A stretch of DNA of 64,000 nt from contig NW_021167080.1 of assembly GCF_003711515.1 (NCBI RefSeq), positions 4,222,381-4,286,380 of the forward strand, in the 5' to 3' direction. This DNA is from Sodiomyces alkalinus F11. Its lineage: Eukaryota; Ascomycota; Sordariomycetes; Glomerellales; Plectosphaerellaceae. Both the position numbers and the translations under genes were made by a program. The notes under the pieces are model-generated. The model saw nothing but the letters and a program-made list of their open reading frames with translations, was not told the DNA's origin and ran no database searches. Below, one piece after another: positions 21,221 to 32,024 of this stretch (the stretch's first letter is position 1; every line of letters begins with the position of its first letter).

Positions 21221-22646
21221 AGTAGCCCACACAATAAACTAGGCAACCGTCTGGCGGTGGCTGGCGGCGTTCTGTAGGGAGACTTCACCGGTATCAGGTC
21301 CCACCGTGGGACCATGTGGGGGTCAAGAGGGAAAGCAAGAGAAGAAGAAGACGAAGAAAAGAGTACTCGGTAGAGAGATCATGGTCAAAGAGGGAGAAGG
21401 CGGATATCTGAATCACAAAACATCGCAACACCCAGTAGCGACCATCCTTCCGTGCCATGGGACGGGGTGATATGATATCCCGGCGAGCGTCTTGCGAGCC
21501 AGATGGAGCGAACAATAGGACCTTTCAGTGGCGCAAAATCGACGAACGATTGGGGCCTTCCAGACTAATCTTTTTTACTTCGTTCGGTTCACGATGAAAA
21601 CCCATATCGCCCGTGTCGCCGGGAGACAAAATGAAGAAGCGATTACATAACGACGACCTAATCCGTACCGGGGCCCGATAATTCCTCCCCGCGCCTCTTC
21701 ATCTCACCGGGGGAGCTTAAGTCAAGATGCGGAAAACACTCTTTTGATCACACCCAGATGCTGAATGTACCTCACTAAACAAGCCAGAAGAAAAGTGGGA
21801 AACGAGATTTAAAAAAAGAAAAGAAAACCCAAGAAATGAAAGGAAGAATAAGAGCACACCTAGTCTGGGTGTCTTCCTCGAACACAGAGGAAAGAAAATT
21901 GACTGGTGGAGTATGGGCGCACCCCTGATAACCGCCACGGCCGGATATTACGCAAGAGACTTCAATACGGCTGGAATCACGACTAGAACTCTTCTATACG
22001 ATCCGTTGGCGTCCCTTAGCCATGCGCATGACCGTCCTTCGAAGAGGCCGGCTCACATCACTCATCATATATAACATCACCAGCCCAGCAGTCAAAACTA
22101 AAGGGTTCGAGGGAACCTGTCGTAGGCATGCACCACCACCCGCCATGTGTAGTGCCTCGACCGGCCCTTGTCCCATCTCAACACATTTCGAGCTTTGAGA
22201 GTTACCCTTCTCGGCCTCGATCGTATCGTATCCGACATGGTTCTTACGAAGTACGAGGAAACTGGTGAGCTGCCCTGGGAAGTCGCCTCCCCTCCAACCC
22301 CCGCCAAAACCTATATGTCTATCCGCGCGCCATGCCATCCAAAATCTGACTTCCAGCTCTTACCGTGGCCGCTTGCTTTCCGGCAGGCTCGTTCGGGTCG
22401 TCATGGACTGGGTTCGAGATGTGCGAACTGGAGCTTAAACCTTGAATTAAATCACAAGATTTACGACTTGAAGCACAGTCCGCCCATATCCCCCACTATA
22501 AAGGACCATCGTCGAAGCCCCCCCCCTTAGGACACAGATCTTTGACCTCTCCTTCTTTCTCAAGCCAGCTTGTTCCTGACGATCGGCACCAGTTCTGATT
22601 TCCATTTCCACCTCCCCCCCCCCGCGTCAACAAGAACTCTTCCACA
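21221..22646. other. Intergenic; promoter of the His-rich gene
   Basis: About 1.4 kb. No gene seen. The last 200 bases carry a TATA box (separate entry), then a pyrimidine-rich leader with C-runs, ending in CCACAATG. Confidence 0.5.
22497..22502 (+). promoter_or_regulatory. TATA box of the His-rich secreted protein gene
   Basis: TATAAA within CCCACTATAAAGGACC, 145 bp upstream of the ATG at 22647, followed by a C/T-rich initiator region. A clean TATA box with a short leader is typical of strongly or conditionally expressed fungal genes; inferred from position only. Confidence 0.6.
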
Positions 22647-24365
22647 ATGAAGGCGCCGGTCACCATCCTGGCCCTCCTTTTCTCGGCGGTCAAGATCTCC
22701 GCCTTGGCCGTAGCAGAGCCTGCCGCAGTGGCAGACTCCGCTGCCGTCGCAGATAATAACGACGGACTTGCCGTCGTCGCTAGGGACGTCGCAGACGGGC
22801 ATCACGGACACGGACATCACGGACATGGGCATCACGGGCATCACGGGCATCACGGGCACCACAGCAGCAGTCACCACGACTGCCACTCACAGCACTGCCT
22901 CGGTCACCACCAACGCGAGGGCTGCCAGCACTGCGGAGGTCATAAAGGCCACGGCCATCAAGACCACGGCCATCACTGCCACCACCACCACCATGTTAAT
23001 CACCACCACAGTCACCATGGTCACCATGGTCATGGTGGCCATCTCCACGAGAAGCGGCACGAAGGTGATAAGGGTAAGATCTGGGGTAATGTCGACCAAC
23101 GTTCCGGCGGTCACGCGCACGACTGCCAGTCGGGCTTCTGCCATAACAACCACAACCACCACGCCTGCAGCCACTGCAACGCCTTCGGCAGCAGTCAACA
23201 ACACCACGGCCATGATCACCACGCTCATGGTCACCACCACGCTCATGGTCACGGCCATCATGATGGTCACCACGGCCATCATAAGCATGAACTCGGTCAT
23301 AAAGGCGGTCACGGCGGCGTTCACGGTGGCGGTCACGGTGGCGGTCACGGTGGCGGTCACGGCGGTGGCCATAAAGACGGCCATAAAGTCGGCCACGGAC
23401 ACGGACACGGCCATGGCCTTGGCCATTTGAACATCAAGCTCGAATCGTGCGATTCGGACTTGTGCCGCACCAACCAGCACCACCACGCGTGCCGGCACTG
23501 CCTTCACAACCAGCATCATTCTCAAGGCCACAAGCATCACCATCATCGCCACGATTGCAATTCGCAGCACTGCCGCGGCCACTTCAACCGCAGCGGCTGC
23601 CAGCATTGCCATAAGGAGAACAAGCAACACCACGAGTTCCGCGAGTACTACCGCCGCAAGCACTTCCGCAAGAACGAGTGCGAGTCGGAGCGGTGCCGTA
23701 AGGACTTCCGCCAGGAGGGCTGCCGTCATTGCATTGAAGCGCCCAAGTGCACCAAGGGCGGCTGCGCTATCGTTGTTACCACGGGCCCCGCCCCCGTGAC
23801 TAAGGAGGTCCCCTCCAAGGCCATTGAGGTTCCTGTCCCCGACTGCCCGGCCTGTCCTCCTCAGCAGAAATGGGTCCCGGCCGTTCCCGTTCCTCAGCTC
23901 CCTCAGCCTGCTCCCGAGCCCGCTCCTCAGTTCATTCAGCCCGCTCCCCAGCCCGCTCCCCTGCCCGCTCCCCTGCCCGCTCCCCAGCCCGCCCCTCAGT
24001 TCATTCAGCCCGCTCCTCAGCCCGCTCCTCAGCCCGCTCCTCAGCCCGCTCCTCAGCCCGCTCCCCAGCCCGCTCCCCAGCCCGCTCCCCAGCCCGCTCC
24101 CGAGCCCGCTCCCGAGCCCGCTCCTCAGCCCGCTCCCCAGCCCGCTCCCCAGCCCGCTCCCCAGCCCGCTCCCGAGCCCGCTCCCGAGCCCGCTCCTCAG
24201 CCCGCTCCTGAGGTCCCCGCCCCCGCTCCTGAGCAGCCCGCTCCTCAGCTCCCTGTTCAGCCCGAGCCCGAGCGCCCGCTGCCCGTGATCGTCAGCGGAG
24301 CTACTCGCCTCCAAGCCTTCTCGGGTCTCGCGGTGGCTGGCCTTGCTGCCATCGCCCTCTTCTAA
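22647..24365 (+). CDS. Secreted His-rich protein with five four-Cys modules, probable GPI anchor
   Basis: Single exon, 572 residues. Residues 1-20 are a signal peptide ([20 protein letters not shown]). Residues 50-300 are extremely His/Gly-rich ([13 protein letters not shown] repeats). Five modules with identical spacing C-x4-C-x8-C-x2-C occur at residues 79-96, 160-177, 268-285, 304-321 and 345-362, followed by a C-x4-C pair at 368-373. A KR at 136-137 could be a Kex2 site. Residues 415-530 are a Pro-Ala-Gln/Glu repeat, as in cell-wall stalks. The C-terminus is a small-residue site then a hydrophobic tail ending [12 protein letters not shown], fitting a GPI signal. This suggests a wall-bound or secreted metal-binding (Zn, Cu or Ni) protein. 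I do not recognise a named family; the function is inferred from composition. Confidence 0.8.
   Translation: MKAPVTILALLFSAVKISALAVAEPAAVADSAAVADNNDGLAVVARDVADGHHGHGHHGHGHHGHHGHHGHHSSSHHDCHSQHCLGHHQREGCQHCGGHKGHGHQDHGHHCHHHHHVNHHHSHHGHHGHGGHLHEKRHEGDKGKIWGNVDQRSGGHAHDCQSGFCHNNHNHHACSHCNAFGSSQQHHGHDHHAHGHHHAHGHGHHDGHHGHHKHELGHKGGHGGVHGGGHGGGHGGGHGGGHKDGHKVGHGHGHGHGLGHLNIKLESCDSDLCRTNQHHHACRHCLHNQHHSQGHKHHHHRHDCNSQHCRGHFNRSGCQHCHKENKQHHEFREYYRRKHFRKNECESERCRKDFRQEGCRHCIEAPKCTKGGCAIVVTTGPAPVTKEVPSKAIEVPVPDCPACPPQQKWVPAVPVPQLPQPAPEPAPQFIQPAPQPAPLPAPLPAPQPAPQFIQPAPQPAPQPAPQPAPQPAPQPAPQPAPQPAPEPAPEPAPQPAPQPAPQPAPQPAPEPAPEPAPQPAPEVPAPAPEQPAPQLPVQPEPERPLPVIVSGATRLQAFSGLAVAGLAAIALF
23320..23375 (+). 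repeat. 12-bp GGTGGCGGTCAC-type coding repeat
   Basis: Tandem copies of a 12-bp unit coding Gly-Gly-Gly-His inside the His-rich domain; near-exact at DNA level, so probably recently expanded by slippage. Confidence 0.75.
23925..24215 (+). repeat. 12-bp CAGCCCGCTCCT-type coding minisatellite
   Basis: About two dozen copies of a 12-bp unit coding Pro-Ala-Pro-Gln (or -Glu or -Leu), differing mainly at CCC/CCT and CAG/GAG. It forms the Pro-rich stalk of the His-rich secreted protein. In-frame length variation between strains is likely. Confidence 0.9.
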
Positions 24366-26160
24366 GGGACGTGACTGTCCCTTGATCCGGCATGTCATGG
24401 GATGAAAGGGATAAAGTGCAACGATTCCTGGATTGGGGCGGTTTAAAAAATTAAGAGGGTTGGCCCTATGAGGTCTCCTGCGGGATACTGCGTGTTGCTC
24501 GATTGTCCCTTTGCTTCCCGCGCCGACCTAGTGATTTCCCTGGTTTCCCTGATTCCCCTGGTCCTCTCTCTTCCTCTCTTTTCACTCTTCGGTCCTTCGA
24601 GAATACTTCCCCCTTTTCCGTCGATTACTTAAATTTCTAGAGGATATATAATCAGATTGTTTTTGTTTTCCCACCGCGTTGGAGGAAAGGGGAGTACGGT
24701 GTACCGGTTGTTTCTCCATTGTATTTTTTGCAGGAAGTCGGACCATTTGTAGAATGAGGTGCGCGAGCTTTCTCTTTCTACGGTTGGCTAGCGGATGCAG
24801 ACGCGTCGATCATCGGTTCGTTTGTTGGGCTGGATGCCGAGCTTTCCATTGTGGCGGTCCTTGGGAGGAGAGGGAAGGGAAGAGATGCAGCGGTTGGAAG
24901 ACAGTAATTTTAAAACGAGTGAAGACGGCGTTGTTTTCGTATCTAGATCTACTAATACACATTGGCGGCGTTGTGGAGTGTTATCCGTTCCTTTCAAGAT
25001 GCGTTGACATGGCATGACTGTGATTTCTGAATTGCCCTGACCTACTACCACCGCTGGACTGGGAATAAGATGCGAAGTATGTTGATGCCTGTGCGCTTCT
25101 AGGACGATGTGGACACCTGCTGAAGTTGGTTGATCAAGGAGACTCTGGAAGAGACCGGGCATCACATTGTATATCTGTGTGAGATATGAAGGGAAAACTG
25201 ACCTCTCCCTGTCGTCTGTGCATCTCGAATCTTCCCACAAGACGGTTCACAATGCCGCCTTACGCGTAGCAGAAAGAGAGACGGAACGTAAAGGTCTACG
25301 ACATATCTGTACACTGCCGTCTTCTATGGCGTAGAAAAGACTCGAGGGGTTTGGTTGAATATTCTGCAGCTCCGGTTGGGTGGTGTCTCTTCGAGTCTTC
25401 CCCCTTTTCTTTTTTCGCCGCCGTGACAAAGAAAACAGAAAAGTGAAAAAAGGGGCAAAAGGGGCAAAAAGTCTTTATTGTCCAACAACAAGAACAAGGG
25501 GGGCCGAGACAACGAACAAGTCAGCTTCAAGATTGCCATGCGTACAAAGAAACATTGAAGCAATAAGACAAAGATCTGAATATTAGCATTAAATCTGGGA
25601 CAGTCTCGGGTCAAGTCGCCTCAGACTCTCAGAAAAGGAGTAAAGCCTTGCCTCTTGAGCTTGTTCGAGGTTGGGAAGCTCATACCGATATCCCCAGCCT
25701 TGTCGCGATCGAAACAGTGGTTGTTCTACGTTCTTCTCCCCGGATGAGACGTTCATTATGCATGCAGCGTCAATGTTCACATTCATTCATACTATTTCCA
25801 GTACAATCCGACTCCATACCTGGTCTCGTTTCCATGCAGCCATGATGTTCATCGCATGGAAGCACCCAGTGCAACTGTACGCTGCTGTACCATCTTTCTG
25901 AGTCCAACTCACCTCATGATGGCTCGCTCCTATATAATAAAGCAAGCACGGCAAAGACTGGGGGAAATCAGGGGACATGAAGCATCACATACTCAAACCA
26001 GGAAAAGCTCGCTCTCCCATGAGATCAACAAGCAAGCCGCCTCCCGATACGTCGACACAAGCCCATCAACCTGGTCAACGAGCCCCCCCCTTCCAGTCAG
26101 TCCGTCGCCACCCTGAACGAACCTCCACCACTCCCCCTTTTCGGCAACGCAAGCATAGAG
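24366..26160. other. Intergenic, no gene seen
   Basis: About 1.8 kb with short overlapping frames only. The first 300 bases should be the 3' UTR of the His-rich gene. Confidence 0.45.
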
Positions 26161-26874
26161 ATGTGCGGCGGAGAGAACATCTATTACACGGCCTGCGGGT
26201 GCTGGACGGGCCACGTAATCCTCTACACCTGTCCCAGGGGACAAGCCTTGGGCGGGTCGCACTGCTACGGGCTGGAGGTCGCGGGCGTGCACAGGGTGGA
26301 AGGATACTGCATTACCTGCAAGCGGCGGGCGGAGCAGATGAAAAGGGTAGGTGTCGAGTATTCCCTCGCCGCCGGGGACCGGGACGAGGCGAACGCGCGC
26401 CACGGTCGGGCGTATGTCAAGGAGCTAATTCGTCAGGAGAAGGAGAAGGCCGGGGAGACCCCGTGGCGGCCTGAGAGCAGCCAGGAGGAGAATAAGAAGC
26501 GCCGGTGGCGTGTCTATTATATGGACGCCGGGCGGGGTGGTGATGACGGCGAAGCGGAGACGAAGAAGGTAGCTGAGGCGGAGCGAGGCTCGGGTGGCCC
26601 TCGGGCGCCGCCGTCAGGCCTAGACATGGATGACCCCTTGGTGCTGTGGAAGCTGCACTACTCCCGCATTTCCGACCCCGAGGAGAAGGCAAGAGGCGCG
26701 AAGTCTGTGTCATTTGCGGGCTCTTCGGGCTCGCAGACGTCCAAGATATCGTCCTCGGAGGGGTCCTCGGAGGACACGGAGGATGAAGCGTGGGTTGTCA
26801 GGCCGCTCCGGAGCTCCAGGCCGGACCAGCAGCAGTCCCGGCCGAGGGAAGGATCGGATGAATTCTGGAACTAG
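26161..26874 (+). CDS. Small fungal protein with Cys-rich N-terminus, function unknown
   Basis: Single exon, 237 residues, starting at the first in-frame ATG. The N-terminus is Cys/aromatic rich: C2, C12-G-C14, C24, C35, C50-x2-C53, a spacing that could bind zinc. Next comes a basic helical segment (AYVKELIRQEKEK), then an acidic, Ser-rich disordered C-terminal half containing LVLWKLHYSRI. Similar short proteins with a CxC plus CPxG start are frequent and uncharacterised in ascomycetes. No signal peptide. Likely real because of composition and good codon usage over the whole frame; role unknown. Confidence 0.6.
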   Translation: MCGGENIYYTACGCWTGHVILYTCPRGQALGGSHCYGLEVAGVHRVEGYCITCKRRAEQMKRVGVEYSLAAGDRDEANARHGRAYVKELIRQEKEKAGETPWRPESSQEENKKRRWRVYYMDAGRGGDDGEAETKKVAEAERGSGGPRAPPSGLDMDDPLVLWKLHYSRISDPEEKARGAKSVSFAGSSGSQTSKISSSEGSSEDTEDEAWVVRPLRSSRPDQQQSRPREGSDEFWN

Positions 26875-29800
26875 TATGTTTTGTTACCCAGGAACTGCGG
26901 TCCTCGACGATGTGTCCAAGTGGGCAGTCTTCTCGAAAAGGGCGGTCTGGGGTAACGCCGCACGGTCTTCGGGTGAGTTGGGTACATATCCTCATAAATG
27001 GGATGTCGAGTCTACGACAGGTAAGTACGTAAGTCAAGGTATATATGTGGAACGATTTATCCCATATAACAAGCAGATTAACAGATGAGGCAGTCCCAGG
27101 GGTCCGATGCGATGCTAGATGTTGAAAAGTTCACCACGCTGGCGATAGCTGTGTCATGATCATAATCGAGAACATGAAGCGAATTTTGGGGGAGTCGAGT
27201 GGACTATCGTCACCATCCAGGGGCCATCATTCTGATGGGTAGTTTGCAAGGCATGGCATGAGCCTGGTGGCATAGCCGTGGTCGTCAACACGCCAGGAGA
27301 CAGGTTTCATTCTCGTGGATGATGCGTCCGTCCTGTCCATGACACAGCTCTGTGTAACTGACTGCCCTGTTTGCTTGTGCAGACGGGACCTGCTTTAGTC
27401 TCATGGTCAACAGCCAACCTGCATTTCATTCACATTATTTGTTAGAGGACAGTTTATTTTGCACATACCACCAACGAGGCCGAGGAGACTTACGACGGCC
27501 AAATCCGGGGTTACCCCAGTGGGAGGTAGGAAAGGGAATAGAAGAGGTTGGTAGGCGGACAGTGGCACCAACTAGTTATTTTAGCTGCAAAGCTCCGGGA
27601 GAGGCCAATGCATTTATTAGGAGTATTTATTATAATTACTCTGTACCTCGTAATTATTTCTCTGCCAGTGATTAAGTTGGTGGTCGGTGGCTTCGGTGGC
27701 TTCGGTGGCTTCTGCTGGTTACTACACTATTATACTTCGTTGTTGTTTGCCACTACCCCTGACCGAAAAGGGGACAGTCCTCTCATCGGATGGCATCCAA
27801 GGCTAAATTATGTATGATGTTACGCTGCAGGACGCGGGGTCCTTGATCGTGTTCCTCGTCACCCATGAACATGGCCTTACTTGTGTGGCAGCGCATGTAC
27901 AACGCACACCGTATTCCGCGAGCAAAAGATATTACTTTGCATGGCCAGAACGATGTGTCTTGAAAAACTACGGTACCGAAAACGGACCAGAGTGAGACAG
28001 CCCATCGGTTGTGGGGTGGATCGGATGCAGCTGAAGGATTCTCGTCGAGGTGGTTTGGGATGTACGGATAGTGTACGAGGGGGGTTACAAGCTCATCCTC
28101 CAGGAATCCTAATTAATAAAGTCCTGGGCCATTGGTGTACCGTAAAATATTCACGTGAGGGCGTCGGCACATGTGTCCGTATTATCGTGCCCGGGAAATG
28201 GTGGCGCCGACCAAGTGGTTACAAGAGCGAATAACAGACTACCAGACCCTATCACGGTTGAGAATTCTGAGACTTGTGTGTTCTGCCAGCATCACTGCAC
28301 GACATATGAGCGGCGTGGACATGAACTAACGATTTTCTAATGATAGCCAGGAATCAACGTGAAAAAGCAAGCTGGCCATGGGCGACAACTGTGCGTCGGA
28401 GTAGGCTGTCTACTCAAGTCAGCAGCGCATATACTATCTACGTATTTATGACAGTAAATACCTAGGTAGACTAGATGGTAGTTGTGGCAGTACCTAAGGT
28501 AGTAGGTAATACATACACGAAATGCCGACCAGGCTTATTAATTCTTACCTCGCCAGCACCAGAGACGACTCGAGGAGGGGCCCGACTCCGGTCGGAGACA
28601 TGTCTCATCCTCCGAAGCACACTACGTAAAGGTACCTGTAGTTATTGTACCTTACCTTAGTTATTGTACCTTAGTTATTGTATACCTTAGCCACTATTGT
28701 GCTCGACCTGATCGACCAACCATGGTTGGAAGATTACCGTAACGGGCAGTGTGAGAGGTTGACCTGCGAATTCAACCCCCATATGAACAAAAGCTGGAGC
28801 CGGACCCCCCGAACAAGCTCGACAGCAATGCGATATCGACCTTAACGATGACTGGCCCGGCACTAGACCCTAAGGTCGGGAGAAATAGGTACATCGGACA
28901 GCAGCCGAATAATCCGGAGGATGGAGGGACGCGCATATGCCGGACCGTTCGCGGCTGGCAAAGGGCGGACCGGTGTCTTTATGATCCAACGCTGGGACCA
29001 GTACGGACTCTGATGAGAGGCTCGGTGTGTGCATTAGGGATAGATGTATTTTCGTCCCGTTTCTCTCGTCCCTCCACACGATGATGTATGTTGTCTGTAC
29101 GTACGTTGTACTACACTACACGTACTTCCTGTACGACGTATCGGTCGCCGGCGAGATCACGGCCCGGGGTTGATCGTACTATGGATTAGGTAAGGTGGGC
29201 ACACCCAATTGTACTGTATCTTCCAGGCTCGAAGCAGTCCCTCTTCCCTCTTTGCATCCATCTGCCGCTCCTGCATATGTAGGTAGGTTTTGCACCGTCG
29301 TTTGTCGGAGCCTTTCACTTCAAAGCAGCGGGCAATAATAATACTTGTCGGCCAAGGCCAACGAGCTCGAGGCCAAACATTAGGTTCAGAGACAGACCCG
29401 TTCCATTCTTGTCAAGATCGGATAGAGCTCTGGATGGACCAGTAATTAATAATGTGGGGAGCAAGATCGTTGGGTCCAACATGATCAACAGTTGAGATTC
29501 GTTCACACGGCTGTTCGATGACCTTGGGTGCATGCCGATTGAGTATTTGTACGAACATGTAAGGCATGTACGAGGTATATATCTGTCTTACGTACAACGT
29601 AAAGTTGTAGAATTATACTCCGCAATTATCTCGTACAACTTCGTACGAATATAACGGCCAATACTCCGTCCGTACTGCAAGTGAAAGTTGATCTCAAATT
29701 GTTCATGCTTGATCAAGTGTCTCCAATCCGCCTCATTAATAATGTACGTCCGAATACGAGTACTTCGTACCGTTGTACATACCGCGTCCCGTCAAAGCGT

Positions 29801-32024
29801 CAAGCGACCAAGATGCGCACTATCGTTGCCGGATCAAGCGCTAAGAACTAAAGCTCAGCTTCTTCGGAGGACTCTTAAAGAGAAACGGGAAAGGAAGTAA
29901 CTACGACGTACAACGTACTACGGACGAAGTGCCCACGGATACTGGTACCTTGTGCTGTGCAGCGCATGCAAGAGTTCCTTGGTCATAAATAATTGGGAGC
30001 TTCCCTTCCCTGCTTCCCCTTTTAATCCATCATCCACATCCCGCGATCCAACCAACCCCCTGACTACTACAACGTACATAAGGGTGCGTGTCCCTTGTGG
30101 ACCTCTGGGACCCAGCAAATCGTTGTACCGTATGTACAGTGAACGTAGCTTCTATCAGCCCTTAAAAGTACCATATATCACCTAAGGTACCTTAGGTACT
30201 TTATTATTTGCACTTCAACTCGTACGAAGTAATCATTTCCAGGTAGTTCAGCAGCTTAATGTTGGTGCCAAGTACGAAGGACGAATACTTCACGTATACT
30301 TCACACATCTCAACGGGGTTCGGCTTCGTCAAACGGAGTTCCGTTTTGAATTGCTTGTGCTTTAACAACGTGTACCATGTACACGTAGATACCATGCCGT
30401 ACCTAAGGTACTAAACACTAATCGGCAGTAGCTCGACAGACCCCTTTCTCTTGCTCCACTCGAATCTTCCCTGTCTACTCCGTACTCCGTGCTCCGTAGC
30501 CAATGCTACCACGAATTCCTCCTCGTCCACTCTCCTTACCACCTACCTCACCTCCCCAAACACATTCACCCAGACCCAGACCCAGGGTTCTGTACATACA
30601 GATGCGAACACAATTAATTCCCTTGTCTCATTAATTCAAGCTTTCTCCTTTTCTCTGATATTATCTTTTTTTCATTTCCCTTTTTTCTCTTCTTCTTCCC
30701 TTTTCAGGAGCTTCGACGTTCTCTTCGTCCCTTTCGGCTCCCCGTCCTTCTTTTTCCGAGGACTGACCTCAACGAGAAAAGATCTTTACCTGCGTCCTCC
30801 TCCCCGAACGGACACGCCCGCCCCACAGAGAATAGAATACCTTCTCCCTAATTACCGGGTCGAACGCTGTCGCCAATTTCGTTTTCGACACGCGTTTGGG
30901 AAGGACGACGACTTCGGCTGACTGCTTGTCGTTTCCTTTCTTCGCCCCCCCCCACCTCCCTCCCCTTGTCCTTCGTCCTACCGATTTCCCCTCATCCATT
31001 GAAACTTTGCTTTGTGCGGTTCCGGGCAAAGGTGGCTTGGCCTATATTGCTTTTCTCGCCTTCAACTTTCCCACCGGGATAATCGACGACTACTTTCTTT
31101 CTGTCCCTTGTCTCTGTGCTCGAGCTCCAGTCTCTGTCTGTGACTTTACCTGCGGTCAAAGTTCTTCAAGACTAAATAGGTGTGTTTCAACAACGTTCTT
31201 CTCCTTCGCTATCCTCTCATATCCGTGTGGCCCGCTTCTTCTGTCTCGGTTCTCGTTCTGTGTCTGGGATCGCAAGATCCCAAGATCCCCAGATCCTACG
31301 ATCCAACTTGCGAGCAACATCCATTGCGACATCCCATTTTGACTGGCCCGGACTGAGAGGAAGTGGTCAGACAATTCCTTCGGTACTCGCCAGATCTGCT
31401 GTTGCGTCAGCTTGGTGCTCCGTTTGATTGTCTAGGCTAGGCCCTGGTCTGATCTTTTCGCTTGCTTGTCCGCCTCAGTGGTCACACAGGACTGCATCTT
31501 CCCCAAGGCAGTCGGTCACTTGCGTGCGCAAATACTTTCCTGTTCCTTTGCCCTCACCTCCCTCCCCCTTCTAATTCCCTTATCCTTGCCATTTGTGGAT
31601 CTGGCTCACCGTTGAGCTTGGGGCTTCGTGCCCCTGCAACTGCAACTGTAACTGCAACTGCACCCAACAACACTGACTGTGCACCGCTTCATCTTGACCC
31701 GACTCTCGCTGACTCCTGGACAGAACGCAGCTGCCCGTCGTCTTGTCGCTCCCCGTCCCCGTCACCCGCCACCCGTCACCCGTCTCCGACCACGCCCTCC
31801 TTTTATGTATCCGACAGGCATTTGCAGCCTCTTTTCTTGCATATGATAGGATAACAAACCATATATCTTGATTCTTTGTGACCCCATCGACCCCATTCGG
31901 GTGCCGTCAACCAAATACCTGCCCTCATTGCACCCCCCGGCCAGGAGGCAACTTGCATTGCCCCTCCGATCTAGCCGGGTCCTCTCGCAAGAGACGACAA
32001 CACGAAACGGGAGAAGAAAACAAA
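26875..32024. other. Gene-poor 5.1-kb stretch
   Basis: No frame with a recognisable domain. From 28400 to 30420 the sequence is dense in GTAC words (TACGTAC, GTACGAAGTAC, ACGTACAACGT) and includes a perfect 16-bp palindrome CCTAAGGTACCTTAGG at 30181-30196. From about 30450 to 31900 the + strand turns pyrimidine-rich with many TCTTC/CCTTC words, suggesting a long promoter and leader for the gene starting at 32025. A non-coding RNA cannot be excluded. Confidence 0.45.
30181..30196. repeat. 16-bp perfect palindrome with AAGGTACCTT core
   Basis: CCTAAGGTACCTTAGG reads the same on both strands. It is one of eight exact AAGGTACCTT copies in the window (others at 9703, 10550, 39355, 39374, 39494, 51104 and 59283), all intergenic. 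Confidence 0.9.

Noticed and set aside
22887..24398. 503-residue antisense frame over the His-rich gene
   Set aside because: It is open only because the sense repeats (CAC/CAT, CCC/GCT) lack reverse-strand stops; the sense frame has a signal peptide, constrained Cys modules and a TATA box.
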